DNA from: Sulfuritalea sp.
Lineage (GTDB): Bacteria; Pseudomonadota; Gammaproteobacteria; Burkholderiales; Rhodocyclaceae
Length of the DNA stretch: 64,000 bases
Direction: 5' to 3'
Assembly: GCA_016712985.1 (NCBI GenBank)
Contig: JADJQA010000003.1
Coordinates: 1 to 64,000, forward strand
The position numbers and the translations under genes were made by a program. Positions 35,008 through 43,860 of this stretch are shown here, one piece after another. The stretch's first letter is position 1; each line of letters starts with the position of its first letter. The notes under the pieces were generated by a model that was not told the origin of the DNA, made no database searches, and saw nothing but the letters and a program-made list of their open reading frames with translations.

Positions 35008-36357
35008 CTATCGCCTGCGCGCCGCGTGCATCGCCCGCGCCGCCGGCCAGATCTCCGAGAAGTCAACGCCGACGGTGGTACCGGGATTGATTTTCTGGAA
35101 TGCGGCATGCATGAGGCACAGCAACTCCAGGCCGCTGAATCGCTCGTTGCCGAAGGCCGAGATGGCATGAACCTTTTCGCCGGAATCCAGGTCGAGGCCC
35201 GTGGTTCCCTTGAGCGCCGCTTCGGTGGCAATCTGACGGATATTCTCGTCGCTCCGCCCGTCAAGCCGGTCCAGCGCCGCGACCAGAAACATCATGGCGG
35301 CCGGTGAGTTGATCGTCTTGGCCGGCGACGAGGGCGCCTGCGCAGCATCCGCCGAATTCACCGGGTCGCCCATGGCACTGGTATCAGGTCGCCAGACATA
35401 CCATCCACGGACGCCCAGTTGGGCCGAAAACTCGTCTATGAGGTCATATTCCTGTCCGGGCGCGAACCCTTTGGCGGCGGCGGCCTGATAGGCCGCATAG
35501 AGGCGTTCCGCTTTCGGCAAACAATGAAATGGTTTGTAGGCTCCGACGTAGTTGAGCGCCCCGTTCGAGAAGTCGCGCAGGAAGAGGGCCATAGCCGCAT
35601 TCAGAGTGTCGTTTACGGACTGGATGCGCTCCGTAAGCGTCGAGCGGGACAGAATGACCTGATCCCGTGCCGCGATCTGCTCCAGTCGGTAGAGCGGCAG
35701 ATGATCCAGGTACTTGGCGATGATCACCCAGACGTACAAGCCTACCGCCGCCATGCCGCCGTCGATCACGGCGGCTGGGATCGGCGCCGCGGATACGGTC
35801 TCGCAGGGCCGGCAGGCATACTGCGGGCGAATGTGACGATGGACGAAGAAACGGGCCGGCTCGACGTCGAGTTGCTCGGTAATGTCTTCGCCGATCTTGA
35901 CCAGATCGCCGCCACACGTGCCGCAGGTGCAGGTCTCCGGTTCATGCAGGTGTTCGATGCGCGGCAGATGCTCGGGCAGCGGCTGACGGCCGGCACGGGG
36001 ACGCGGGGTTTCGGGACAGGCGTCGTGGCGGGCTTGTCCTCCTGCTCCTGTGCCAGTTTGGCTTCGACGGCGGCGATGTCGCTGGCCAGGGTTTCCCTGG
36101 AACAGGTCGCGCTCTTCCCCGGTAAAGGCTTCGCTCCTGGCGCCAAAGCGCATCCGGCGCAGGTGGGCCAGTTCAAGGACAAGGGCCTGGATCTTGATCT
36201 GGGCGGCGTGAAGTTCGGTGTCGCGACGGGCGACTTGCCGCAGCGCTTCGGCGGCTTCTTTTTGCGCTTGATCGATGAGTTTCTGAACGGTGCCGGCGAC
36301 CCACTCCGTGAGTTCCGGCGTGGCGTTCAGGCGGGCCAGTTCAGCATGCAATTCCAT
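35008..36357 (-). pseudogene. Truncated IS66 TnpC fused to an unrelated C-terminus
   Basis: The first 240 or so residues (MELHAELARLNATPELTEWV, HLRRMRFGARSEAF, CTCGTCGGDL and LPLYRLEQIAARDQVILSR) are the N-terminal and zinc-finger parts of an IS66-family TnpC. At about 35630 the expected DDE catalytic domain stops. The frame continues for about 205 residues of different sequence (YKPFHCLPKAERLYAAYQ, EYDLIDEFSAQLGVRG, KTINSPAAMMFLVAALDRLD), which looks like the intact C-terminal end of another protein of unknown function. A deletion or insertion has joined them; the transposase is dead. Confidence 0.75.
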
Positions 36358-36467
36358 GCCGCAATTGTATCGGCCAACAGGCCGCCAGGCCCGTTGAACA
36401 GGTCGTTCCAACGATGATTGTTCCGTCGTTCAATCACTGATTTTGCGTACGGATTTTGCATGATCGC

Positions 36468-36809
36468 CTATACCCGCCAGTGCGCCGGTGGCGCGGCGTC
36501 GAGTCGCTGCCAGTCGACGCCCGTGATCAGCCATTGCCATTGCGCGGCGGAGAGGGTGCAGGTCGTCGCATCCGAGGTAGGCCAGACGAAATGCCCCTGG
36601 TGCAGTCGTCGGTGACAGAGCCAGACGCCCGTGCCGTCCCAGACGAGGAGCTTGATCCTGTTGCTCCGCCGATTGCGGAAGGCATAGGCGCTGCCGTCGC
36701 AGGGAGAACGACCCAGGGTGTTCTGGATCCGCTGCGACAAACCATCGATGCCGGCGCGCATGTCGATGGCTTCGACCACCAGCCACACCTGTGTCGGCGC
36801 CGGGATCAT
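36468..36809 (-). CDS. tnpB: IS66-family TnpB (Orf2)
   Basis: This 113-residue accessory protein of IS66 has VWLVVEAIDMRAGIDGLSQR, then AYAFRNRRSNRIKLLVWDGTG and WLCHRRLHQGHFVWP. The start ATG at 36809 overlaps the tnpA stop. It is required with TnpA for transposition; the biochemical role is unclear. Confidence 0.92.
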   Translation of the reverse strand: MIPAPTQVWLVVEAIDMRAGIDGLSQRIQNTLGRSPCDGSAYAFRNRRSNRIKLLVWDGTGVWLCHRRLHQGHFVWPTSDATTCTLSAAQWQWLITGVDWQRLDAAPPAHWRV

Positions 36810-37108
36810 GACAGGTCCTTCAGGACGCCCACCAGCAACGCAATGCTGCTGCCCGGCAGCTCGATTTCCCAACCGCCGGGGCTGCGCAGTCTGACGCAGC
36901 CGACAGCTTCCGGCTTGCCCACGCTGACCGGCACCAGGGTCAGGGTTGCCTTCGCGGCCGCTATGGTTTCCTTCTCCCTGCCGCGCCAGCGATGGAACGC
37001 CCGCTCACCCAGTCCATGGGCCGCGCAGTATTCCCTCTGTGTCAGGTCACTTCGACACCAGTTCTGAACATGCTCTCGCCAGAATGCCACCCCGTGTCTC
37101 TTCGCCAT
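36806..37108 (-). CDS. tnpA: IS66-family TnpA (Orf1)
   Basis: This 100-residue HTH protein (MAKRHGVAFWREHVQNW, DLTQREYCAAHGLGERAFHRW) is the first gene of IS66. The start is the ATG at 37108; 37138 is an alternative. The region 37109-37335 upstream has no gene and should contain the IS end. Confidence 0.85.
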   Translation of the reverse strand: MAKRHGVAFWREHVQNWCRSDLTQREYCAAHGLGERAFHRWRGREKETIAAAKATLTLVPVSVGKPEAVGCVRLRSPGGWEIELPGSSIALLVGVLKDLS

Positions 37109-37335
37109 TTCACGCCCCTTCGAAAAAGGCACGAACATGGCACGGCGTCAAGACTTCGGCATAGATGGTCGCGTTGGACGCTTGCACTGACACCGACGCT
37201 CAGGCCGAATGTCGGCAATCGGGCGCGACGAATTTCGGCTATGCCGCGATAGCACTCATTCGGGGAAAATGACTGTGCGTAGGCGCCTGCCGGCGGGCGC
37301 TCTAACCTGGCCTTCGCCAACTGAAGCCGCTCCCC

Positions 37336-37821
37336 TTACGCCGGTTCCGTGATGAGGATATCAATGTCCGCGACCATCTGCTGGTCCGGCTCGACGCCAA
37401 AATGCTGTTTGCGCAAACGCCCGGCCCGGTCGATCAGCAGGCTTGTCGGCGTGCCTTGCATCGCGTAGGCGTGCATGGTTTGGGGGATCGGTCCGTCAGC
37501 ACTTGCCTGGTCTACCGCCACCGGGAAGGGGATGCGGAATTCGTGCAGATAGACCGCGAGCGCCGCCGGCGTCATGACCTCGTGATGTTCGAAGACGGTG
37601 TGCAAGCCGATCACCGCCACGTCGCTGTCCGGCCGGCCTTGTTGATAGCGCTGCCACAAGCGCACCGCCTGCGGACCGGCCTGCATGACGCAGGCCGGGC
37701 ACAGCATCTGAAACGCATGGACCAGCACCACCTTGCCGCGCAATTCATCCAGCGTTATGGCGCGATTGCTGTTGAGCCACTGCGAAACGCGCAGGGCGGG
37801 GGCGGCGGAACCCCGATTCAA
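37336..37821 (-). CDS. TlpA/redoxin-like thioredoxin-fold protein
   Basis: This 161-residue AhpC/TSA-like protein has ITLDELRGKVVLVHAFQMLCPACVMQ, giving a C-P-A-C redox motif, and the cis-Pro region AMQGTPTSLLIDRAGRL. It starts most plausibly at the TTG at 37821, overlapping the stop of the cytochrome P460 gene, so the two are translationally coupled. It has no clear signal peptide and may act in thiol or peroxide chemistry under control of the divergent HxlR regulator. Confidence 0.8.
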   Translation of the reverse strand: MNRGSAAPALRVSQWLNSNRAITLDELRGKVVLVHAFQMLCPACVMQAGPQAVRLWQRYQQGRPDSDVAVIGLHTVFEHHEVMTPAALAVYLHEFRIPFPVAVDQASADGPIPQTMHAYAMQGTPTSLLIDRAGRLRKQHFGVEPDQQMVADIDILITEPA

Positions 37822-38315
37822 GGGCGCGCCTTGCTGAAGACGAAGCCGGCGTCCTTTTGCGCGATGTGGCACTGGTGACAGGCCGTCAGTGCATTGGCGC
37901 CCACCGCGCGTTCGGTGCTGCTGTCGCCCTTGAATCCCTCGTAGCCCCAGCCGCCGGTCGCGGCATATTTGCGCGCGTTGCGATGCATGACACCGACCAC
38001 CTTGCGCGAACCTTCGACGACGGCGTTGTCGGCCGACTTCGCCTCGAGCAGGTCGAACACGATGACGGCGCCGTCAGCCCATTTCCCCGTCTTGTAACCC
38101 GCCATGGCGGCCTTGTTCGCGTAAAGATGGTGAATGCCGCCGAACGCGTCGTATAGCCCGTGGCCGGGATTGATGACCATCGACTTGACATGGTGCCAGT
38201 CGCGGTAACCTTGCGGATAAGGCACCGGGTTTGCATCCGCCGCGCCGACGGAACTGCTTGAAACAGCCGCGGATAGGACGATAATGGACGCTGCGCGAGA
38301 AAGAGTGATTCGCAT
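37818..38315 (-). CDS. Cytochrome P460-family periplasmic c-haem protein
   Basis: This 165-residue protein has a Sec signal (MRITLSRAASIIVLSAAVSS) and the cytochrome P460 fold pattern: YPQGYRDWHHVKSMV, YANKAAMAGYKTGKWADGAVIVF, GGWGYEGFKGDS and a C-terminal haem site ACHQCH. P460 proteins bind a Lys-crosslinked haem and oxidise hydroxylamine or NO-related compounds, or bind NO (cytochrome c'-beta). Which activity this one has cannot be told. It forms an operon with the redoxin gene. Confidence 0.82.
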   Translation of the reverse strand: MRITLSRAASIIVLSAAVSSSSVGAADANPVPYPQGYRDWHHVKSMVINPGHGLYDAFGGIHHLYANKAAMAGYKTGKWADGAVIVFDLLEAKSADNAVVEGSRKVVGVMHRNARKYAATGGWGYEGFKGDSSTERAVGANALTACHQCHIAQKDAGFVFSKARP

Positions 38316-38463
38316 TTTGCATTCCTTTCGATTGGGTTTTGTGTGAGCAGACAGGAACCAATCTACGAGCCGGCGAAGGTCGCGGCAAGCGGGTACAAAC
38401 CGGTCGGGTAGGCACCTTTTGGTGCATTTTGTTGATCACAAACGGGATAAATATTTTCGGCAC

Positions 38464-38802
38464 ATGAGCAATCCCAGCGTTCATCAGATGGTGGAAAGCA
38501 TCATTGGCTGCAAATGGTCGCTGACCGTTTTGAGCCTGGTGCGAAAAGGCGTGCGCCGTCCCGGCGAAATGGAGCATGCGATTGACGGCCTCAGCGGCAA
38601 GGTGCTCAACGAGCGACTGACCAAGCTGGTGCGCTTTGGCATTCTGGACAAGACCAGTTTCCCCGAAGTGCCGCCGCGCGTGGAATACGACCTGACCGCC
38701 TTCGGCAGGCATTTCATCACGCTGATCGATCAGGTTGACGAACTGCAGCAGACTCTGGAGCGCACGACTGTTCAGCGTTCCGGCAACGCGAAATCTCGCT
38801 AG
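38464..38802 (+). CDS. HxlR-family transcription regulator
   Basis: This 112-residue winged-helix regulator has MVESIIGCKWSLTVLSLV, then GEMEHAIDGLSGKVLNERL and EVPPRVEYDLTAFGRHF. Cys at about position 16 sits at the site used for redox or aldehyde sensing in several HxlR proteins. The ATG at 38464 is preferred. It is divergent from the P460/redoxin operon and probably controls it. Confidence 0.87.
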   Translation: MSNPSVHQMVESIIGCKWSLTVLSLVRKGVRRPGEMEHAIDGLSGKVLNERLTKLVRFGILDKTSFPEVPPRVEYDLTAFGRHFITLIDQVDELQQTLERTTVQRSGNAKSR

Positions 38803-39044
38803 GTCGAAGGATAAAGGATAGGAAATCCAATGGGCTTGCGGCGAGTATGGCTGACGCCGAGCACCGCAGTCAATCGCCGATGTCGTGCCAGCATGCGTCA
38901 CGATTTGCAGAAAAGCTACTCGAAGCGCACCCCAAGCACTGATGCCTGATGCTTGGAGAGTGGCGGCTATGGGGAGAGAAGCTGCCCCTCAGAAAGGTAC
39001 GTTTCGTGAATGGCGTTGCGCCGGAGATATACCGAAGTCAAATA
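38803..39044. other. Gap without recognisable gene
   Basis: There is no convincing ORF or RNA between the HxlR gene and the IS200-like end; the sequence looks like degraded coding DNA. Confidence 0.5.
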
Positions 39045-39646
39045 CCACCGGCAAAGCCGGTGGCTTGAGATTGTGAGCGCCTCAAAGGCGCCCATAACAC
39101 CGTGAGCCGCCGATGGCGGCTTACCCCATTTCGAGCTTCATCTGATCGTACCGCTCGTCTTCATCCTCCTGATTTCGGATGTACGCTCGAACCATGTTTT
39201 CGTCCAGTCCTACCGTGGAAACGAAGTACCCTCTGGCCCAGAAGTTCTCGCCGGTGAAGTTCTTCTGGCGCGCTCCAAACTTCCGCGCAATCTGAATCGC
39301 GCTTTTGCCCTTGAGGTACCCGACCACATTCGATACGGCATACTTCGGCGGAATGCTGATGCAGATGTGCACGTGATCGCCCATCAGGTGCCCTTCGACG
39401 ATCTGCGCTTCCTTGTGCCGGGCCAATTCGTGAAACATCTCGCCCAAATGTTTGCGCAGCACTCCGAAGACGCGCTTCTTCCGCCGCTTCGGTATAAACA
39501 CCACGTGATATTTGCAGTCCCATCTCGTATGGCTCAGGCTCTGGTACTCTTTCATTGTGAATCTCCTTTCTCTTGGTCGAGATCAGAAATTCACGCAGAC
39601 CGTCGTAAAGGTCAAACCTTGGTGAGTCCCCCGGCAAAGCCGGGGG
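39045..39646 (-). mobile_element. IS200/IS605-type element
   Basis: The element is a single Y1-transposase gene flanked by subterminal hairpins instead of inverted repeats: CCACCGGCAAAGCCGGTGG at 39045-39063 and CCCCCGGCAAAGCCGGGGG at 39628-39646. Two more small stems, GCGCCT-CAAA-GGCGC and GCCGCCGATGGCGGC, lie at 39077-39120. Exact cleavage sites cannot be fixed by eye. Confidence 0.8.
39121..39555 (-). CDS. tnpA: IS200-type TnpA (Y1 transposase)
   Basis: This 144-residue HUH-superfamily single-strand transposase begins MKEYQSLSHTRWDCKYHVVF. The HUH pair is in GDHVHICISIPPKY and the catalytic Tyr in ENFWARGYFVSTVG. The length and motifs are standard and the frame is intact, so the element may be active. 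Confidence 0.95.
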   Translation of the reverse strand: MKEYQSLSHTRWDCKYHVVFIPKRRKKRVFGVLRKHLGEMFHELARHKEAQIVEGHLMGDHVHICISIPPKYAVSNVVGYLKGKSAIQIARKFGARQKNFTGENFWARGYFVSTVGLDENMVRAYIRNQEDEDERYDQMKLEMG

Positions 39647-40142
39647 CTTACCTCTATGAGTCATGCCTTGTGACTGAAGGCGCCCGCTGTGCATTGGAGC
39701 CAATCAGGCGAGAAAATAGGGTGCCGCCGATCCAATGGCCGCTTCCGAGAAGACACGGCAAACAAACCTGAAAATTGGAGGAGCGACCCGACTGGCTCCT
39801 CCTGGCCGACGGCCGCCCGCCACCCGAACAAAGCCCTACCCCTTGGAACGGCGGGTTGACTCCATAAGCCGCCGCTTAGCCGAAGTCTGGGTGAGAAAAG
39901 TTGAAATCCTTGTGTCTGTTGCAGCAACATACTCGGAGCAGGCATCCAGATTTCGCGGATGACAGACTGCCCTCGGGTCAGTTTGGGATCGCAGCTTCAA
40001 TACGCTGGACGGCTACATTTCAGGTATTCAATCTCTGACGCAGCCCGTATATTGGGCTACCACAGAGGCAGTCAGTTCATGTTCATTGAAGGCCAGGCTA
40101 ACGAGGAGCGCACTTGGGCAATTCATCAAAACCGAAGGAGAA
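39647..40142. other. Gap without recognisable gene
   Basis: This is 496 bases between the IS200-like element and the next gene. Short ORFs occur on both strands but have no family features. A small stem, GGAGGAGC/GCTCCTCC, lies at about 39777-39803. Confidence 0.5.
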
Positions 40143-40724
40143 ATGATGCCGAGCATTTTGCGAAGTCTGACAGTCATTCTCGGTGCGCTGTGGTTCATTC
40201 CGATAAGCTGCACCACGGGCATGATCGTCGCATATCCTCTGGTGTCGCAGTCATACGAACGCCACATGGACAAGGGCGACGCACCGCATGCAAGCTTGTT
40301 TTACGTCGTATGGCAGCCTGGCGTGGGCCAGGACGCTTTTGGAGCTTCGCTGCTTGCAAACCTTGCGTCGGCTGAAAGATCGCCGGCGCGCTCTTTCATC
40401 ATGGAGCAAGCTGCCGGGCGTATCGAGGGCGGCAGGGGCGACGTCTATGCCTACAAAGTGCTGTCGTCGGGCGCATCGGAACAACTCATCGAGGTCGCTT
40501 ATTCCAACGCCACCTACGATAGCGTGAGCCGCTATCGCGCGACGCCATCGGGGATTACGCCCGTGTTTTCCAAGGTGACCGCTCCGGATATCATGATCAA
40601 GGCGTTGCTGATTGCTTTCGGTATCGCGACGGGAGTGTTCGTTGTCGGAAGATTCCTGCGAAGGCGCGTCGCTCGCGCCAAGGCAGAAAGTGACTCTGCG
40701 CGGTTGGCAGTGCCGCCGAAGTAA
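40143..40724 (+). CDS. Unknown protein with two membrane helices
   Basis: The 193 residues begin MMPSILRSLTVILGALWFIP, with a helix at about 9-30. A large exported domain follows, then a second helix near 158-178 (MIKALLIAFGIATGVFVVG) and a basic tail RRRVARAK. AAGGAG precedes the ATG at 40143. No family is recognised. It precedes two further unknown genes in the same direction, probably an operon. Confidence 0.7.
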   Translation: MMPSILRSLTVILGALWFIPISCTTGMIVAYPLVSQSYERHMDKGDAPHASLFYVVWQPGVGQDAFGASLLANLASAERSPARSFIMEQAAGRIEGGRGDVYAYKVLSSGASEQLIEVAYSNATYDSVSRYRATPSGITPVFSKVTAPDIMIKALLIAFGIATGVFVVGRFLRRRVARAKAESDSARLAVPPK

Positions 40725-40731
40725 GCTTGTC

Positions 40732-40962
40732 ATGAGCAAAGAACCGCGTCTTCCCGCCGCTGCCGATTTTCCGGCGCGCACCGAATTCGTGATCTATGAA
40801 TTTGATATGCCTCTCGCAAACGTGCCGGGGAGGGGTTGGTCCAGTTGGTGGGGTGGCGTGGAGCGGCCCTTTGACCCCAGAGGGCGGCTTAAACCGGATA
40901 ACAACTGGAGCGCCGATTCATTTGAGCAATGGCTCGCCGTGATTGAGGCCACAATGACGTGA
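40732..40962 (+). CDS. Small unknown protein
   Basis: The 76 residues start MSKEPRLPAAADFPARTEFV, with a Trp-rich middle (GRGWSSWWGGVERPFD). The ATG is 8 bases after the upstream stop. No family is recognised; spacing suggests co-expression with the genes on each side. Confidence 0.6.
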   Translation: MSKEPRLPAAADFPARTEFVIYEFDMPLANVPGRGWSSWWGGVERPFDPRGRLKPDNNWSADSFEQWLAVIEATMT

Positions 40963-41001
40963 GACGCCACGAATGCCGACGCCTCCAACCAATGTTTCCA
41001 G

Positions 41002-41643
41002 ATGCTCGGCAGCGCTGTCAGAACCTTTATCGAGTCGCTGCGTACTACACCCTTGCTGAGCGAACCGGGTGTCGGTCACACGCTTTGGAAGGAGGTCGAG
41101 GTTGGCGAAGGCAGTGCCGTCATGAAATTCATCGAATCGCTGCTTGCCACGCACCACCTTGAGCCAACGCTCGCAGAGGGCAATCGCAAGCTGCTCGCGA
41201 TCAGTCCTCCGTTCGGTCTGCAATTGGCGGCGCCGCCCATGACGGACTATGCGGCTCGGGGATGGGTGGTTATCAACGTGGGTGGGATTTCCATGTTCGT
41301 GCCGCCGGGATGGACCTTGGTGGAGCAAGACAGTGGAGTTATTCCCATGGTCGGCCTGGTTTCGCCAGGCAACGACCAGTACGTTGAATTGCGCTTCATC
41401 CGTGACGCGCTGCGTCGTCCCGGCATTGCGCCGCCGATCCGGATAACCTGGCCGGCGGCTTCCGGGCGACCCGCAACGCAACGGTTCACGGAGCTTCCTG
41501 GTACTTCCCGAGCCGTTCCGACCAGTGTGGAATCCAGCCGGATCGCGAAACGACAGGGGTGTTTCAGCCGAGTTCGCGGGCAACGGCCGCCACCGAGCCG
41601 GCGTCGGGCAGGGTGGCGAGGCGCGCCAGCATATGGTCCTTGA
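41002..41643 (+). CDS. Unknown protein, probably frameshifted at its 3' end
   Basis: The first 145 residues (MLGSAVRTFIESLRTTPLLS, WVVINVGGISMFVPPGWTLV, MVGLVSPGNDQYVELRF) look like real protein. After about 41432 a neighbouring frame reads more naturally (DNLAGGFRATRNATVHGAS), so the annotated tail is suspect. It overlaps the convergent TerB-like gene. Function unknown. Confidence 0.5.
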   Translation: MLGSAVRTFIESLRTTPLLSEPGVGHTLWKEVEVGEGSAVMKFIESLLATHHLEPTLAEGNRKLLAISPPFGLQLAAPPMTDYAARGWVVINVGGISMFVPPGWTLVEQDSGVIPMVGLVSPGNDQYVELRFIRDALRRPGIAPPIRITWPAASGRPATQRFTELPGTSRAVPTSVESSRIAKRQGCFSRVRGQRPPPSRRRAGWRGAPAYGP

Positions 41644-42007
41644 CCAGCGCCAGCAGGTGTTCGAAGTGCGGCGCGTCGACGCCAAGGTCCTCCGCCAGCG
41701 CGTGCAGCGCGGTGAGTTCCGGCGTCGAGATTTCGCCGTCGGCAAGGGCGACCATGATGCAGGTGGCGAGCACCAGTTCGCGGGCGCTGGCGTCGGTGAG
41801 ATCGGCGCTGCCGACTGGTCTGGCGGCGAAACCGTCCAGCAGCGATTCAAAGCTCGGGCCGCCGTCGCCGTTACCGTAGAAGGCGCGTATCAGCGCCACC
41901 TCTTCGGTGGTGCAGGCGCCGTCGATGTGCGCAATACGCAGCATGGCGGACGTGGCCGCGGCGAGCTGCGAGGGGTTGAGGGTGAGGCCGGTTGTTTGCG
42001 GAAACAT
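41564..42007 (-). CDS. TerB-like tellurite-resistance domain protein
   Basis: This 147-residue helical protein has the paired acidic repeats of the TerB fold: MLRIAHIDGACTTEEVALIRA and ATCIMVALADGEISTPELTAL. TerB domains are thought to bind metal and mediate stress or defence assemblies at the membrane. It is the last gene of an eight-gene minus-strand operon, 10 bases after the AAA+ gene. The second of two adjacent ATGs (42007) has better spacing from GGAG. Confidence 0.72.
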   Translation of the reverse strand: MFPQTTGLTLNPSQLAAATSAMLRIAHIDGACTTEEVALIRAFYGNGDGGPSFESLLDGFAARPVGSADLTDASARELVLATCIMVALADGEISTPELTALHALAEDLGVDAPHFEHLLALVKDHMLARLATLPDAGSVAAVARELG

Positions 42008-42017
42008 CATGTTCTCC

Positions 42018-43856
42018 TCAGCGATTGATCAGGCGCCGCAGTTCGGCGAGTTGTTCCTGGACCTGGGGTGGCGTCAGGGATGCGAAGCGCGGCGGCAACA
42101 GCGAGCGGCGCGAGGTCTCGAAGACGGCGAGCATCTCCATGTAGCGCAGCATCTGGATTTCCTGCGGCGGCATGAAGTCGGCGACGGCGGCTGCGAAGAT
42201 CGCGGCGTCGACCGGCGTGGTCGCGCGTTCGGCGAACTCGGCGGCGAGCAGTGCGACGGCTTCGAGGTCGGCGTTGGAATAGCCTTCGAGCGCGACGCAG
42301 GGCTGTTCAAGCGCGGCTGCGTCAACCGTCGTGGCGATGTCGTAGCGACGCAGGATGGCCATCACCACGGCGGCGCGCTCGGCTCCGCTCTCGGCGTAGA
42401 AGAACGGAATCTTGCGGTCGAGCCGGCCGGGGCGCTTGATGTCGGTGTCAAGCTTGTCGGGGCGGTTGGTCATCAGGATGAACAGCACCTGGCCGCGGTT
42501 CTCCGGATCCGACATGAATTCCTTGAGGCGAGCGATGACGCGCGAGCTGGTGCCGCCGTCGGAGTCCTCGCCCTGATTGCCGAAGCTGCGGTCGCCCTCG
42601 TCGATCACCAGTGCGATAGGCCCCATCGCCTTCACCGTCGCCAGCACGCGTTCCAAGTTGGCCTCGGTCGAACCGACCCATTTGGAGCGGAAGTTCTTCA
42701 GCGCGATGCCGGTAAGTCCTGCTTCCTTGAGGAAGGCTTTGATGACGAAGGTCTTGCCGGCTCCCATCGGACCGACCGCGAGCAAGCCCATCGGCGCCCG
42801 GCCGCGGTCGCCGCCGCGGATCAGGCGGGCGATCTCAAGCAACTCGGTCTTGATATGCTGGTTGCCGCCGACGCTGTCCAGCCCGAACTTCGGCTCGATG
42901 AACTCGATCAGCCCCGAGCATTCCTTCTCGATCAGTTCGCGCTTGCGCTTGCGGACCACTTCCAGCATTTCCTCGTAGGGGTCCTCGGCCGGCGGCAGGG
43001 GCGCGGCGGGGTCGATCAATCGGCGAATCTCGTCGGGCGTCATGCCGCCGGTGATCGCCGCCAGCCGCGCGGCCCGTTCAGTGACGTCCGGGCTGCCGGC
43101 AAGGAGGCCGGCGATCAGGCGTTCGCGTTCGGCCTCTCCGAGTCCGCGGGGAGCATCCCCGGCGACGATGCCGGCAATATGGATCAGGCGCAGGCCGGCG
43201 GTCTGGTCAGCCAGCCGCAGGATCTGCGTCGCCGCCATTTTCGGTGCGAAGTGGCGGATCGCTGCTTCGCGGGCCGGGCGGTCGGGCATCGGCAGCTCGA
43301 CTGCGGCGACGCGCGGATTGGCGAGCAGCGCCGGGTTGATCTCGGCCAGCGATTCGCTGATCAGGATCACCACGTTGTCGGCAGCCGATAACTCCTCATC
43401 GAGCGACCAGCGGTGCAGCGCGGTGAAAGCGGCGCGCTCGTCGAGTGACAGCATGTGCGCCTCGGCGGCCGGGAAGATCGTTGCGGCGTAGGGGATCAGC
43501 AGCGCGTTGGAGGGTCGTTCGCGCAGTCGCCGTTCGAGCGCTTCGAAGATGCCGGCGAGACCGCGTCCTTCGAGGTGGCGATAGAGGCTTTCGCGTTCGT
43601 CGCCGCCGGCTCCCTGCAGGAAGCGGACGCCGCGGTCGATCGACAGCTCGAGGATCTGCTGCTTGTTGCCGCGGAGCAGGACATCGGCGAGGAAACCGAC
43701 CATCCCCCAGCTCTTGCCCTCGACCAGTTGGCGGTCGAAGACGTTGCCATGGAGGACGAAAACCGAGGCATCGCCGGCGAGGTATTTCTGGCGGACCGTT
43801 TCGGCCCAGTCAGGCAGTGGCGGCTTGCCGCGCGCGGCGGCGACAGCGTCGTCCAT
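42018..43856 (-). CDS. AAA+ ATPase of the PspA/ABC operon
   Basis: This 612-residue protein has a divergent AAA-like N-terminal half (FVLHGNVFDRQLVEGKSWGM, NVVILISESLAEINPALL) and a canonical AAA+ module: Walker A GPMGAGKTF near residue 363, Walker B IALVIDEGDRSFG, sensor LFILMTNRPDKLD and the Arg-finger region KRPGRLDRKIPF. It looks like an ATP-driven remodeler. It sits between the PspA-like and TerB-like genes, a pairing in which AAA+ proteins could act on PspA assemblies, as PspF and Vps4 do in other systems. Substrate unknown. Confidence 0.85.
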   Translation of the reverse strand: MDDAVAAARGKPPLPDWAETVRQKYLAGDASVFVLHGNVFDRQLVEGKSWGMVGFLADVLLRGNKQQILELSIDRGVRFLQGAGGDERESLYRHLEGRGLAGIFEALERRLRERPSNALLIPYAATIFPAAEAHMLSLDERAAFTALHRWSLDEELSAADNVVILISESLAEINPALLANPRVAAVELPMPDRPAREAAIRHFAPKMAATQILRLADQTAGLRLIHIAGIVAGDAPRGLGEAERERLIAGLLAGSPDVTERAARLAAITGGMTPDEIRRLIDPAAPLPPAEDPYEEMLEVVRKRKRELIEKECSGLIEFIEPKFGLDSVGGNQHIKTELLEIARLIRGGDRGRAPMGLLAVGPMGAGKTFVIKAFLKEAGLTGIALKNFRSKWVGSTEANLERVLATVKAMGPIALVIDEGDRSFGNQGEDSDGGTSSRVIARLKEFMSDPENRGQVLFILMTNRPDKLDTDIKRPGRLDRKIPFFYAESGAERAAVVMAILRRYDIATTVDAAALEQPCVALEGYSNADLEAVALLAAEFAERATTPVDAAIFAAAVADFMPPQEIQMLRYMEMLAVFETSRRSLLPPRFASLTPPQVQEQLAELRRLINR

Positions 43857-43860
43857 GGTC

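Larger units (their letters stand above)
35625..37290 (-). mobile_element. IS66-family element, truncated
   Basis: The order tnpA-tnpB-tnpC (37108 down to 35630) is that of IS66. The distal end is missing with the tnpC catalytic domain. The intact end should lie between 37109 and about 37290, where TGTGCGTAGGCGCCTGCC (from 37273) could be terminal sequence; the matching inverted repeat is lost. Confidence 0.6.

Noticed and set aside
39661..39945. Minus-strand ORF of about 94 codons beside the IS200-like element
   Set aside because: No ribosome site, no domain and biased composition; it is probably non-coding flank.
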